Of a stretch of 62,132 nt of DNA, positions 8,052 through 16,911 are shown one piece after another. The stretch spans positions 1 through 62,132 of the forward strand of contig CAZFGT010000008.1 of NCBI GenBank assembly GCA_964518505.1, in the 5' to 3' direction. This DNA comes from DASPUH01 sp964518505. Its GTDB lineage: Bacteria; Chloroflexota; Limnocylindria; Limnocylindrales; CSP1-4. The notes beneath the pieces were generated by a model that searched no databases, was not told the DNA's origin, and was given only the letters and a program-made list of their open reading frames with translations. The first letter of the stretch is position 1, and the number at the start of each line of letters is the position of its first letter. Position numbers and translations under genes: made by a program.

Positions 8052-9341
8052 ATGTCGGGCATGGCCGGCGACCCGAACCTTCGCGCGCAGCGGCTGGAAC
8101 GCCTGCGCGCGCTCGATCACCGGCTGACGCTGGCAGCCCACCTTGCGGCGCCCCCCTCCCCCATGCCGTACGATCCGGCCCGCCGCGCGGCGGCCCTCGC
8201 GCATGCCCTCGACGGGGCCGTGGTCGACGGCACGGGCGGCCCGATCGTGGTGGTCACGGAGCGCTTGAGCCTGCCGCTGGACCTGCCCGCCCTGGTCGGG
8301 CTGCCACTCGACATCGATGCTTCCCGGCCGCTGGTCCTCCTCGACACCGAGACGACCGGCCTGGGTACCGCGGCCGGGACGGTCGCGTTCCTCATCGGCC
8401 TGGGCCGATGGGACGGCACATCGCTGGAGGTGCGCCAGCTGTGGCTCCCGGATCATGCCGCCGAGCCGGCCCTGCTCGACGCCCTCGAGACGTTCCTGCC
8501 GCCTGCCGCGTGTCTCGTGACGTACAACGGCCGCACGTTCGACTGGCCCCTCCTGGTCGCCCGGTACCGCCTCCATCGGCGTCCCCCTCCCCCGCTGGGC
8601 GGCCATCTCGATCTCCTGCCTGTGGCCCGCCAGCTGTGGCGCCACCGCCTGACCGATGCCCGCCTCATCAGTGTCGAGGCCGGCGTGGCCCATCTGCGAC
8701 GCCACGAGGACCTGCCCGGCGCGCTGGTGCCGGAACGCTACTTCGCCTACCTCCGTGACGGCTCGGCACGGCCGCTGCTGGCCATCGGCCACCACAACCG
8801 TGAGGACGTCGTGACGATGGGCCGCCTCCTCCAGGTGCTGGGCCGCGAGCTGGCCGCGGGCGACGCGCGCCGCCTGGCGCACCCTGGCGATGTCGCCGCG
8901 CTGGCCAGGCTGCTGCGGCGGCGCGGGCGACGCGACGAGGCAGCCACGTGCTACGCGGACGCGCTCGCCGCGTGCGAGCGGCCCGACGCGCCGCGTGCCG
9001 TCGATGCGGGCGCCGTGGCCCTGGAACACGCCCGCCTGCTGGCCAGGCTCGGCCGTCGGGCGGAGGCACGGAGCATCTGGCAGGCACTCACCCACCGCGG
9101 CGGCGAGGTCGCCCTCCAAGCCTGGCTCGCCCTGGCCAAGGATCGCGAGCACCACCTCCGCGACCCGGCCGGGGCGCTCGCGGCCGCCGCCGAGGTCGAG
9201 CGGCTGCTGGTCCGCCGCCGCGCCATGGGCCTCTTCACACGCGACCTGGAACGGGACCTGCCGCGGCGCCTCCAGCGGCTCCGCCGGCGCGCGGCCGGGC
9301 TTCAGCCGCGGGCGATGCCTCCGATGGTCTCCGGCGCCTGA
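8052..9341 (+). CDS. MrfB/YprB-like exonuclease (RNase H fold) with helical repeats
   Basis: This protein of 429 residues is the partner of the preceding helicase. The DEDD exonuclease core shows LLDTETTG (Asp98, Glu100), YNGRTFD (Asp164) and HHNRED (His247, Asp252), the four-acid arrangement of DnaQ-like 3'-5' nucleases and of YprB. The C-terminal 170 residues are Ala/Arg/Leu-rich with repeated helical pairs that look like TPRs. A start at 8052 (ATG) is preferred over a GTG at 8019; the frame continues upstream inside the helicase gene and should not be used. The 3' end overlaps the convergent kinase gene by 40 bp, which is unusual for this region. Confidence 0.85.
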   Translation: MSGMAGDPNLRAQRLERLRALDHRLTLAAHLAAPPSPMPYDPARRAAALAHALDGAVVDGTGGPIVVVTERLSLPLDLPALVGLPLDIDASRPLVLLDTETTGLGTAAGTVAFLIGLGRWDGTSLEVRQLWLPDHAAEPALLDALETFLPPAACLVTYNGRTFDWPLLVARYRLHRRPPPPLGGHLDLLPVARQLWRHRLTDARLISVEAGVAHLRRHEDLPGALVPERYFAYLRDGSARPLLAIGHHNREDVVTMGRLLQVLGRELAAGDARRLAHPGDVAALARLLRRRGRRDEAATCYADALAACERPDAPRAVDAGAVALEHARLLARLGRRAEARSIWQALTHRGGEVALQAWLALAKDREHHLRDPAGALAAAAEVERLLVRRRAMGLFTRDLERDLPRRLQRLRRRAAGLQPRAMPPMVSGA

Positions 9342-10264
9342 CCCACCCGCAACCCCAACCGTGCCCCGATCTGGGCCAGGGTCGGCACGCCGGCCACCCC
9401 GACCCCCTCGACGGTCAGGCTGGCCGCGGCCGCCGCCATCGCATGACCGCCGTCCGGGCGCACCGCTCGACCCGCGCCGCAGAGCCGGCCGGCGAGCAGG
9501 GCGGCCAGGAAGACATCGCCCGCGCCCGTGGCATCGACCGTCCGGTGCGACCTGATCGCCGGCACGAGCCGCAGCCGCCCCACCCCGGTCGCCCGGAGGT
9601 CGACCGCCAGGCCGCCGCGCCCGCCCGCCGTGAGCACCAGCTCTGCCCCGCCCGGTCGACCGCGTCCGATCCACCCGGCCATGCGGCGCAGGGTCAGCGA
9701 GGGGGCGAGATCGTGACGGCTGACGCCGACAAGGTCGGCCCGCGCCAGCAGGGCGTTGGGGCCGGCCGCCCGACGCCGGACGGGCTGGCCGGCGGCCAGA
9801 CGGCGAAGGAGGCCCTGCCAGCCCAGGGCGACCAGCGCGTCGGACCGCGGGACGCCGGCCCATGCGTCGGCCAGCTCGGCGGCGACGGGCGCGAAGAGCC
9901 AGCCCGCGGCGCCCCCCCACATCCGTGGCAGGGCGGCCGCGTCGAATGGCTCGCCCGGCTCATGGCACAGCTGCCGCCGGGCACCGCCCTGCTCGTCGTT
10001 GGTGAACACGGGTCCGCGGCGAAGCGGGACGCGGTGGATCCGGGCCCCCGCGTCGCGCAGCGCATCCAGCTCCCAGGCCGTCGAGGCCGCCTCGTCGACC
10101 CCGATCACCGCGCCAGCCGCGAGACCCAGGCGCGCAAGGGCGAAGGCGCCGTAGACGACGCCCCCGCCGAGGCGCCAGCCGCGCGGGTCGGCGGCGTCCA
10201 GGTCTCGGCTCGCCGACCCGACAGCGACGACCAGCGGGGCCCGCCGCGTATACTCGCCCACCAC
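9302..10264 (-). CDS. PfkB-family carbohydrate/nucleoside kinase
   Basis: This PfkB-fold kinase has 320 residues and would phosphorylate a sugar or related small molecule with ATP. It shows the glycine pair of the substrate-binding region (LGGGVVYGAFALARLG) and the C-terminal signature DATGAGDVF with GAGD at 247-250, including the catalytic Asp. The loop in the middle is Ala/Arg-rich and short on landmarks, so the substrate cannot be named. Two GTG codons precede GEY; the outer one is used. Its start lies only 29 bp from the divergent acidic-protein gene and its end overlaps the exonuclease gene by 40 bp. Confidence 0.85.
   Translation of the reverse strand: MVGEYTRRAPLVVAVGSASRDLDAADPRGWRLGGGVVYGAFALARLGLAAGAVIGVDEAASTAWELDALRDAGARIHRVPLRRGPVFTNDEQGGARRQLCHEPGEPFDAAALPRMWGGAAGWLFAPVAAELADAWAGVPRSDALVALGWQGLLRRLAAGQPVRRRAAGPNALLARADLVGVSRHDLAPSLTLRRMAGWIGRGRPGGAELVLTAGGRGGLAVDLRATGVGRLRLVPAIRSHRTVDATGAGDVFLAALLAGRLCGAGRAVRPDGGHAMAAAAASLTVEGVGVAGVPTLAQIGARLGLRVGQAPETIGGIARG
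10249..10254 (+). promoter_or_regulatory. candidate -10 element for the acidic-protein gene
   Basis: TATACT lies inside the 5' end of the divergent kinase gene and is placed to start transcription near 10261. That would give a leader of about 33 nt with GGAG at 10285-10288 before the ATG at 10294. No good -35 hexamer is seen. Confidence 0.35.
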
Positions 10265-10293
10265 GTCACGCCGCCCCGGCCAGTGGAGACACG

Positions 10294-10650
10294 ATGTACT
10301 TCTACGAGTTGCACGAGGGCGATGACGACCTCTTCACCGATGCCCTCCTGGTGCACGAGCTCGAGTTCGATGACGGCCAGTTCCTGGAGTTCGTCCTGGA
10401 GGCCCGTCAGCGGGTCCTGGAGGCCTTCACCGAGGATACCCTCGTGGAGGCCATCGCCCACGACCTGGAGCGCCAGCACGGCTTCACCTTCGTCGACGAC
10501 GCCAGCCTGACCGCGGCGGTCAACGTCTCGGCCAGCGAGGACGGCACGTTCCTGGCCGACCTGACCGACGAGCCGGGCGACAGCGAGGAGTCGGGCGAGG
10601 ACATCTTCCGCACGCTGCTGGTGGACATCGACCCCAACGACATGAACTGA
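10294..10650 (+). CDS. small acidic cytoplasmic protein, function unknown
   Basis: This protein of 118 residues is very rich in Asp and Glu, with no signal peptide or membrane segment. The N-terminal half (ELHEGDDDLF, LEFDDGQFLEFVLEARQRV) looks helical, and the C-terminal third is disordered and acidic. I do not recognise a family. The start is well supported by GGAG 5 nt before the ATG. It is a single-gene unit between a divergent kinase and a convergent NTPase, with a hairpin over its stop codon. Confidence 0.7.
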   Translation: MYFYELHEGDDDLFTDALLVHELEFDDGQFLEFVLEARQRVLEAFTEDTLVEAIAHDLERQHGFTFVDDASLTAAVNVSASEDGTFLADLTDEPGDSEESGEDIFRTLLVDIDPNDMN

Positions 10651-10665
10651 GGCTGCCCGCCTCAG
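10647..10665. terminator. possible bidirectional hairpin between convergent genes
   Basis: CTGAGG (10647-10652) pairs with CCTCAG (10660-10665) across a 7-nt loop. The hairpin covers both stop codons of the converging genes. There is no T tract on either side, so termination is uncertain. Confidence 0.35.
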
Positions 10666-11765
10666 ACGTTGAACAGGACCTCGATGACGTCGCCGTCCCG
10701 CATGCGGTAGGTGCGGCCTTCCGAGCGCAGCCGGCCCGCCCGCCGCGCCTCGGCCGTCGAGCCCAGCTCCAGGAGGTCCTGCCAGGCCACCACCTCGGCG
10801 CGGATGAAGCCGCGCGCCAGGTCGCTGTGGATGGCCCCGGCGGCCTCGAGCGCCGTGTCGCCGTCATGGATCGTCCACGCCCGCGTCTCGTCGGGACCGG
10901 CGGTGAAGAAGACGATCAGACCAAGCAGCCGGTGGCTCAGGCGGATGACCCGCTCGAGGCTCGCCTCGGCCAGGCCAAGGTCGGCCCGGAAGGCGGCCGC
11001 CTCGGCCTCCTCGAGCTCGCCGATCTCCATCTCGATGCGCGCCGACAGGACGTCGGCCAGCGTGCCGGGGCGGTCGAGCCGGCCGCGTGCCTCCGCCGCG
11101 AGGTCGGCCGCTCGCGGCAGGTCGCCCTCCCCGATGTTGAGGAGCACCAGCACCGGTTTCTCGGTCAGGAAGCGGAAGCCGCGGATGAGCCGGCTCGCCT
11201 CGTCGTCGAGGTCCAGGCCGCGGATGGGCTCGCCGGCGCTGAGGGCGGGCACGATGCGCTCCAGGACGGCCAGCTCGCGATCGTTGGCCTCGCGCTCCGC
11301 GGGCGTCCCGTGATGGCCCGTCGCCCGCAGGCGCTCGACGCGCTTCTCGGCCACCCCGAGGTCGGCCAGGGTGAACTCCAGTTCCAGGCGCTCCAGGTCG
11401 CGCCACGGGTCGACGCTGCCGTCCGGATGGGGCACGCTCGGGTCGTCGAAGGCGCGCACGACGTGGAGCAGCGCTTCGGCGTCACGCAACCGGGCCAGCT
11501 GATCGGGTGGGATGTCGCTCGCACCCCCATGACCCTCGGTGGACGACGGCGGGGCCGGCAGGTCCACGTAGGTCACGTCGGCCGGCACCTCGCGCCGCGG
11601 GTGGAAGAGGGCGGTGAGGCGGGTCAACCGGTCGTCCGGCACCTTGACCACGCCGACGTTGACCGTCACGCCACCGTAGCCGCCCGTCTGGGCGTGCCCC
11701 CGGGTGAGGGTGTTGAAGACCGTGGTCTTGCCGGCGCTGGCCAGGCCGACGATGGCGATCTGCAT
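10662..11765 (-). CDS. YchF/OLA1-like P-loop NTPase with TGS-like C-terminus
   Basis: This is a 367-residue Obg-related NTPase. The P-loop is GLASAGKT (7-14), and the switch II region appears as VDLPAPP rather than the usual DxxG. In place of NKxD it has NIGE, which fits the YchF subgroup, known to prefer ATP in several species. The last 80 residues (IHDGDTALEAAGAIHSDLARGF, RMRDGDVIEVLFNV) form the TGS-type domain seen in this family. YchF proteins associate with ribosomes and stress control. It is the last gene of a long minus-strand run, 6 bp after the dehydrogenase gene. Confidence 0.88.
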   Translation of the reverse strand: MQIAIVGLASAGKTTVFNTLTRGHAQTGGYGGVTVNVGVVKVPDDRLTRLTALFHPRREVPADVTYVDLPAPPSSTEGHGGASDIPPDQLARLRDAEALLHVVRAFDDPSVPHPDGSVDPWRDLERLELEFTLADLGVAEKRVERLRATGHHGTPAEREANDRELAVLERIVPALSAGEPIRGLDLDDEASRLIRGFRFLTEKPVLVLLNIGEGDLPRAADLAAEARGRLDRPGTLADVLSARIEMEIGELEEAEAAAFRADLGLAEASLERVIRLSHRLLGLIVFFTAGPDETRAWTIHDGDTALEAAGAIHSDLARGFIRAEVVAWQDLLELGSTAEARRAGRLRSEGRTYRMRDGDVIEVLFNV

Positions 11766-11771
11766 GGGCCG

Positions 11772-12842
11772 TCAGTACCCGACGGCCGGGTCGACCACGT
11801 TGCGCAGCGGCTCACCGGCCCGATAGCGGCGCAGGTTGTCGCAGAAGAGCTCCACGCTCCGCACCAGCACGCGCCCGCTGGACCATGAGGTGTGCGGCGT
11901 GACGATGCAGTTGGGCAGGCCGTAGAGCGGCGAGTCGGGCGGCAGCGGCTCGTCGCGGAAGGCGTCCAGGACGGCCCCGCCCAGCGGCCCCTCACGCAGC
12001 GCCCGCACGAGGGCCCGTTCGTCGATGAGGCCGCCGCGGGCGACGTTGATGATCCAGGCGCCCGGTTTGAGGCGGGCGAGGGCGCGCGCGTCGAGCAGGT
12101 CCGCGGTGTCGGGCGTGAGGGGCAGGGCCAGGACGACGAAGTCGCTCTCGGCGAGCAGCTGGGGCAGGCCCTCCGGCGGCAGCACCAGGTCGATGTGAGG
12201 CGGCGGTACGAGGCGATCGGCCTCGTCGTCCCCGGTCGGCGCGCCGGCGGCGGCCCCGGACGTGCCGCGCCGGGTGGCGATGACGCGACAGCCGAACGCC
12301 GTCGCCAGGGAGGCCACGGCCTGGCCGATGGAGCCAAGGCCGACGATGCCGATGGTCACGTCGCGCAGCTCCACGCCGGGCAGGGGCTGCCAGGTCCGCT
12401 CACGCTGCAGCTCGAGCAGCTGCGGCAGGCGGCGCGAGACGGCCAGGACCATCAGCATCACGTACTCGGCGATGGGGCGGCTGAAGACACCCCGGGCGTT
12501 GGTGATGAGCAGCCCCCGGGCGAGCGCACTCGGGGTGAGGACGCGCTCGACGCCGGCCGTGGCCGAGTGGACCCACCGCAGGCGCGGGCAGCGGGCCAGC
12601 AGGCGGTCGAAGACCCCAGCCGGCAGGGGCCCGCGCAGGATCACCTCCACGTCGTCAAGGGGCCCGTCGGCGAGACCCTCCAGGGAGATGGCGACCAGGC
12701 GGCTGCCGGGCGCCGCCTCGCGGATGCGGGCCAGCTCGCCCGTCGCGTAGCGGGCGGACAGGATGGGCGTGAGACCGATGGCCGCGGGCACGCCGCCCGG
12801 GCCGGCCCCGGGCCCCGATCGCGTCAGGTCGGTGGGCGCCAC
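11772..12842 (-). CDS. D-isomer 2-hydroxyacid dehydrogenase
   Basis: This NAD(P)-dependent dehydrogenase of 356 residues acts on a D-2-hydroxy acid or the matching keto acid. The nucleotide-binding motif is GLGSIGQAV. The catalytic Arg lies in VARGGLIDE and the catalytic His in TPHTSW. An Ala/Gly-rich insertion with DDEADR follows the nucleotide-binding strand. The GTG at 12842 is preferred because the frame upstream overlaps the metallopeptidase gene, whose stop is 7 bp away. Substrate is not predictable; glyoxylate/hydroxypyruvate reductase-like relatives share these motifs. Confidence 0.85.
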   Translation of the reverse strand: MAPTDLTRSGPGAGPGGVPAAIGLTPILSARYATGELARIREAAPGSRLVAISLEGLADGPLDDVEVILRGPLPAGVFDRLLARCPRLRWVHSATAGVERVLTPSALARGLLITNARGVFSRPIAEYVMLMVLAVSRRLPQLLELQRERTWQPLPGVELRDVTIGIVGLGSIGQAVASLATAFGCRVIATRRGTSGAAAGAPTGDDEADRLVPPPHIDLVLPPEGLPQLLAESDFVVLALPLTPDTADLLDARALARLKPGAWIINVARGGLIDERALVRALREGPLGGAVLDAFRDEPLPPDSPLYGLPNCIVTPHTSWSSGRVLVRSVELFCDNLRRYRAGEPLRNVVDPAVGY

Positions 12843-12849
12843 GACCTCC

Positions 12850-14097
12850 TCAGCCGTCGGCGGGCGCTGGCACCGGCGCGGACGCCGACGCGACCATGAC
12901 GCGGCGCAGCCAGGCGGCCGGATCCGCCAGCTCGGCTTCCGTGGGCAGGTTCTGGGGCCCCCGCCAGAGCTGGGCAAGGGCAGCTTCTCCGCCCGCGGCG
13001 TGGATGCCGGCCACGAAGCGCTCGCCGCGGCGGTACTGCTCGAGCTTGAGATCCAGCCCGGTCAGACGGGCGACGAACCGGTCGAAGCCCTTGCGCGGGG
13101 CCTGGCGGCGACCTTCGAACCGTTCGCGCAGGGTGGCCACGTCGGGCAGCAGGGCCCCGCCGACCTCGTCCATGACCCAGTCCGAGAAGCCCTCCAGGAC
13201 GCTCATGGCGACCTGCGTCTCGCGCAGGAGGCGACGCTGCTCGGGGCTCATGAAGGCCGACAGGATGTCCGCACCGGGACGCCGCCAACGGCGCAGGGCG
13301 CGCTTGAGGCCCTCCGTCCGCAGGCCCTGGGCCTCCTCCAGGAAGGCCGCCAGCTGCCGTTCCAGGCGTTCGGCGAGGTACGGCCGCAGCCACGGGTGCG
13401 CTTCGAACTCGAAGGCGTGGGTCGTCTCGTGGAGGGCGATCCACAGCCGCATCTCGTCGAGCGGCGCGCCGATGGCGGTGGCCGCCTGGCGGATGTTCTC
13501 CTCGACGAACAGCAGGCGCCCGGGGACGGCCTCGGCGGACAGCAGGGCGACGTCGTACTGGCCCAGCACCCGCGTGCCCAGGAAGCCCAGCATGAGGCCC
13601 ACCTGCTGGGTCGCCAGGAAGCGGTTGGCCAGGGCGGCGAAGCCGGCCAGCGGGGTGCCATCGCGCTCGATCTCGTCGAGGAAGGGCTGTTCCAGGCGCC
13701 CCAGCAGCGAGCGGAACGTGGTCGTGTTGGCGGCCACCCACCCGGCCCGCGAGACGACCGCGTGGCGTTCCACCACCCCCGGCAGCGGCTGGCCGAGGCG
13801 GGCCTCGAGGAGCGGGACCAGGCGGTCCATGGCCTCGGCATACGCCGGTCCGGCGGCCTCCAGGGCAGCCGCATCCAGGGCCCCTGTGGCGCGCCGCAGG
13901 CGGCCTTCGGCGACCGAGGCGGCACGTGGCCAGTCGACCAGGCCGGCCCGCGCGATGCGGCCTGCCCGGCGTCCCAGGTACGTGGCCGCCACACCGGCCG
14001 CGGCGCCCATCAGCAGGCCGGTGCGCCAGTGGCGCTTCTCGAGGTCGGTCGCCGGCGGCCGCCTGGCGTTCATGGCGGCGCGACGCGCGGCGGTCAT
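12850..14097 (-). CDS. DUF2342-type zinc-dependent metallopeptidase
   Basis: This 415-residue protein contains the gluzincin signature HETTH at 223-227 inside LHETTHAFEF, with a mainly helical body. It matches the DUF2342 family, annotated as zinc-dependent metalloprotease or, from gene context in Actinobacteria, as coenzyme F420 biosynthesis-associated protein. A hydrophobic Gly/Ala stretch (LLMGAAAGVAATYLG, about 28-42) could be a weak membrane anchor. Its ATG overlaps the murI stop (ATGA). No F420 synthesis gene is near, so the F420 link is not supported here. Its substrate is unknown. Confidence 0.83.
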   Translation of the reverse strand: MTAARRAAMNARRPPATDLEKRHWRTGLLMGAAAGVAATYLGRRAGRIARAGLVDWPRAASVAEGRLRRATGALDAAALEAAGPAYAEAMDRLVPLLEARLGQPLPGVVERHAVVSRAGWVAANTTTFRSLLGRLEQPFLDEIERDGTPLAGFAALANRFLATQQVGLMLGFLGTRVLGQYDVALLSAEAVPGRLLFVEENIRQAATAIGAPLDEMRLWIALHETTHAFEFEAHPWLRPYLAERLERQLAAFLEEAQGLRTEGLKRALRRWRRPGADILSAFMSPEQRRLLRETQVAMSVLEGFSDWVMDEVGGALLPDVATLRERFEGRRQAPRKGFDRFVARLTGLDLKLEQYRRGERFVAGIHAAGGEAALAQLWRGPQNLPTEAELADPAAWLRRVMVASASAPVPAPADG

Positions 14098-14954
14098 GCC
14101 GCCGCTCCCGGCACCACCACGGCCTCGACGGCCGGGAAGAGCTGCCCGAAGAGGCGTTCGGCCATGAGGCGGAAGGCGCGCACCGACCCGGTCGTGAGCT
14201 GGACATGCGTCGCCGTCGTGCCGGCCGGCGCGCCGAGGCCGTTGGCCTCGAGGAGGCTGGCCAGCGCCGAGGCGGTCGCCGAAGCCGAGTCGATGACCGC
14301 CACGCCGGGCCCCACCGCCGCGGTGATGACCGGCAGCAGCAGCGGGTAGTGGGTGCAGGCGAGCAGGAGCGTGTCGATGCGCTCGGCCGGCGGCAGCGGG
14401 AAGATGGCCTCGCCGCGGCCGTCGCGGGCACCGAGCAGGGGGGCCAGAGCCTCGGCCACGGCCGCCTCCACCTGCGGGCCTTCCACCTGGCCCGCCTCCA
14501 CGAGCGGCACCAGGTCGGGCGTGGCGTGCTCGTAGACCTCGACGAAGGGATCCTCGTCCTTGATGGCCTGGAAGTAGGCGTGGGAGCGGACGGTGGCGCT
14601 GGTGGCCACGACGCCCACGCGGCGCGTGCGCGTGGCCAGGGCAGCCGCCGTGGCCCCCGGCCGGACCACGCCCAGGATGGGCACGTCGTGGCGCCGCCGC
14701 AGGTCGGGCAGGGCGACCGCGGTGGCCGTGTTGCAGGCGACCACGATGGCCTTCACGTCCCGCGCCGCCAGCTCGTCCAGGCACTGCAGGCTGAAGCGGC
14801 GCACCTCGTCATCGGTGCGCGGCCCGTATGGCGCGCGGAGGTTGTCGCCGAGATACACGGTCGACTCGGCCGGCAGGCGGCGGAGCACTTCGCGCAGGAC
14901 CGTGAGGCCCCCCACGCCCGAGTCGAAGAAGCCGATGGGGCGGGGATCGGCCAT
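14094..14954 (-). CDS. murI: glutamate racemase
   Basis: Glutamate racemase makes D-glutamate for peptidoglycan. The 286 residues show FFDSGVGGLTV near the N-terminus, YLGDNLRAPYG, and the two catalytic cysteines Cys74 in VACNTA and Cys200 in ACTHYP. Length and motif spacing are typical. It sits 3 bp after the CpaE-like gene and overlaps the metallopeptidase gene by 4 bp, inside the long minus-strand operon. Confidence 0.96.
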   Translation of the reverse strand: MADPRPIGFFDSGVGGLTVLREVLRRLPAESTVYLGDNLRAPYGPRTDDEVRRFSLQCLDELAARDVKAIVVACNTATAVALPDLRRRHDVPILGVVRPGATAAALATRTRRVGVVATSATVRSHAYFQAIKDEDPFVEVYEHATPDLVPLVEAGQVEGPQVEAAVAEALAPLLGARDGRGEAIFPLPPAERIDTLLLACTHYPLLLPVITAAVGPGVAVIDSASATASALASLLEANGLGAPAGTTATHVQLTTGSVRAFRLMAERLFGQLFPAVEAVVVPGAAA

Positions 14955-14957
14955 CGG

Positions 14958-16112
14958 CTACCGCGCGGCGCCCACCGGCTCGCGGCCGGGTTGGAGGGCG
15001 CCGGCCAGCGCCGACAAGTCGCGGCTGATGGCCGCGCCGGGCTCGGCCAGCACGAACGGCAGGCCCTGGTTGTTGCACTCCACGACGAGCCGCCCGTCGC
15101 TCACCACGGCGTACTCGGGCGGTCGTCCCAGTTGCTCGACGAGGGCCGCCTGGGTCAGGCCGCCGTTGGCGTCGGCGCGGTTGAGGAGGTAGCGCAGCTT
15201 GCCCGGCGGGTAGCCGATGGCGCGGAACGTGTCGCCCATGGCCCGCGTGTTGTGCAGCGTGGTCGAGTCCCAGGTGACGACCTGGAGGATGACGTCGGCC
15301 GCGTCGAGCAGTGACAGGACGACGTCGCCGAGGGTCGCCGGGGTGTCGATGACGACGACGTTGTAGACGCGGCGCAGGAGCGAGAGGACCTTGTCCAGGT
15401 CGCGCGGCGTGATCATCTCGGCCATCTCGACGCGCGGCGGGGCGAGGAGGATGTCGATGCCCGACGGGTCGCGCCACATGACCTCCGAGAGGTCGCTCTC
15501 CTGGATGCGGTCGGTCGGCAGGTCCAGCAGCGAGGGGGCGTCCTGGGGCACCTTCAGGAGCGACCGCAGGTCGCCGAACTGGAAGCTGCCGTCGACGAGG
15601 GCCGTACGAAGGCCGCCCTGCTGGGTCATGGCCACGGCCAGGTTGAAGGCCAGCGTCGTCTTGCCCACGCCGCCTTTGGGCGCATACAGGGTGTAGACGC
15701 GGCACTGGCCGACGCTCGAGGCGGCATGCGCAGCGGCCACCGTGCCGGTCAGGATGTTGACCAGGTCGAAGCCGCTGAAGGGCATCGAGAGGACCCGGTC
15801 GACGCCCTTGGCGGGGTCCACCTGGACCGGGTTCTGGGGCACGGTCAGGATGATGATGGGCGGCGAGGCCCCCTCGTGGCGGATCTGCTCGGCGACCTGC
15901 AGGCCCTTCATGCGGCCCTGGAGCAGCGAATCGATCATCACCACGTCGGGCCGCAGCTGGTGGATCTGCTCCGCCACGGCCCGCCCGTCCTTCTGGATGT
16001 CGAGCAGCTTGATGCGTTGCTGGCTGTTCAGCAGGTTGCGCACGTACTGGGCCACCTGCGGGACGTCCTCGACGAGCAGCAGGCGGATCTGATCCGGGAG
16101 GGATGACGCCAC
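14958..16112 (-). CDS. CpaE/TadZ-like protein: receiver-like domain fused to MinD/ParA-type ATPase
   Basis: This protein of 384 residues combines an N-terminal receiver-like domain (about 8-125, LLLVED and Asp61 in MIDSLL) with a deviant Walker A ATPase, KGGVGKT at 146-152, then VIDTPAT and a MinD-like tail. This architecture is CpaE/TadZ, which places Tad/Flp pilus machines at the cell pole. The Tad-type genes in this window lie 31 kb away, so this gene is unlinked from them yet may serve them. The GTG at 16112 is chosen; TATAGT stands 6 nt before it, so the mRNA may be leaderless. It is embedded in an operon with murI and housekeeping genes. Confidence 0.82.
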   Translation of the reverse strand: MASSLPDQIRLLLVEDVPQVAQYVRNLLNSQQRIKLLDIQKDGRAVAEQIHQLRPDVVMIDSLLQGRMKGLQVAEQIRHEGASPPIIILTVPQNPVQVDPAKGVDRVLSMPFSGFDLVNILTGTVAAAHAASSVGQCRVYTLYAPKGGVGKTTLAFNLAVAMTQQGGLRTALVDGSFQFGDLRSLLKVPQDAPSLLDLPTDRIQESDLSEVMWRDPSGIDILLAPPRVEMAEMITPRDLDKVLSLLRRVYNVVVIDTPATLGDVVLSLLDAADVILQVVTWDSTTLHNTRAMGDTFRAIGYPPGKLRYLLNRADANGGLTQAALVEQLGRPPEYAVVSDGRLVVECNNQGLPFVLAEPGAAISRDLSALAGALQPGREPVGAAR

Positions 16113-16118
16113 GGGCCG

Positions 16119-16124
16119 ACTATA
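16119..16124 (-). promoter_or_regulatory. candidate -10 element giving a leaderless cpaE-like mRNA
   Basis: On the minus strand TATAGT is followed by six bases and then the GTG start at 16112. This is the distance expected if transcription begins at the start codon. It lies at the end of the upstream methyltransferase gene. Confidence 0.4.
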
Positions 16125-16911
16125 CCAAGCGCCCGAGGAGCAGCACCCGCTCCGCTCCAGGACCAAACGGCTCCATCCGATAGTCCCCCGCCAGCATCTC
16201 CACGCCCAGGCCGGCCGCCTGGGCCATGGCCCTCAACTCGGCCGCGGTGACGAGGCGCAGCTCATCGGTTCGGGCCGTCCGCTCCACGGGGCCGCCGGCG
16301 GTAGCCCATCGGTCGAAGAAGGTGGTGAGCGTCACGGTGGCGGCGGACATGTCGAGTCGGGCGCTGCCAACCTTGGCCACCTGGTGCATGCCGTCCTCGT
16401 CGGGACGCTGCCATTCCAGGGCCAGGCGCGCGTCGTACGCCGACAGCTCGTCGGCTGAGGGCAGCCACACATCGACCAGGGCCAACCCGCCGGGACGCAG
16501 ATGACGGGCGAGGGCCCGCACCGCCGCCACCTGGCGCTCGTAGGTGCCCATGAGGAAGAGCGAGTTGAGGGCCAGGAAGGCGAGCCCGAAGCGGGGTCCC
16601 AGGTCGACGTCCAGGAGGTCGGCCTGGACGAGCTCGAGCCCACCCGCCCCTGCCACGGCGTGCGCCTTCATGCGGGTGCCGGCCCATCGCGCCGCGGCCC
16701 GCGCCAGCATGGCGGCGTCGTCGTCGACGCCGGTGACCACATGGCCCGCCGCCGCCAGCGGCACCGCCAGGCGACCCGTCCCGACCCCCAGCTCGAGCAC
16801 GGGGCCACCCTCACGGTCGGCCAGGGCCAGGTAAAGGTCCAGGTCGCCGGGATCGTCGCTCAGGTCCAGGTCGTAGAAGGCCGCCAGGCGAGCCGCCCGA
16901 TCAGGCGCCAC
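16120..16911 (-). CDS. class I SAM-dependent methyltransferase
   Basis: This 263-residue protein has a Rossmann-type methyltransferase fold. Motif I is LELGVGTGRLAVPLA, the acidic end of strand 2 is VTGVDDD, and motif post-I includes LVQADLLD. The later region has LRPGGLALVDVWLP. It resembles small-molecule methyltransferases with a variable C-terminal cap, and the substrate is not predictable. The GTG at 16911 lies inside the 3' end of the amidohydrolase gene (11-bp overlap). The frame remains open further upstream, but that part is a shadow of the amidohydrolase gene. Confidence 0.8.
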   Translation of the reverse strand: MAPDRAARLAAFYDLDLSDDPGDLDLYLALADREGGPVLELGVGTGRLAVPLAAAGHVVTGVDDDAAMLARAAARWAGTRMKAHAVAGAGGLELVQADLLDVDLGPRFGLAFLALNSLFLMGTYERQVAAVRALARHLRPGGLALVDVWLPSADELSAYDARLALEWQRPDEDGMHQVAKVGSARLDMSAATVTLTTFFDRWATAGGPVERTARTDELRLVTAAELRAMAQAAGLGVEMLAGDYRMEPFGPGAERVLLLGRLV

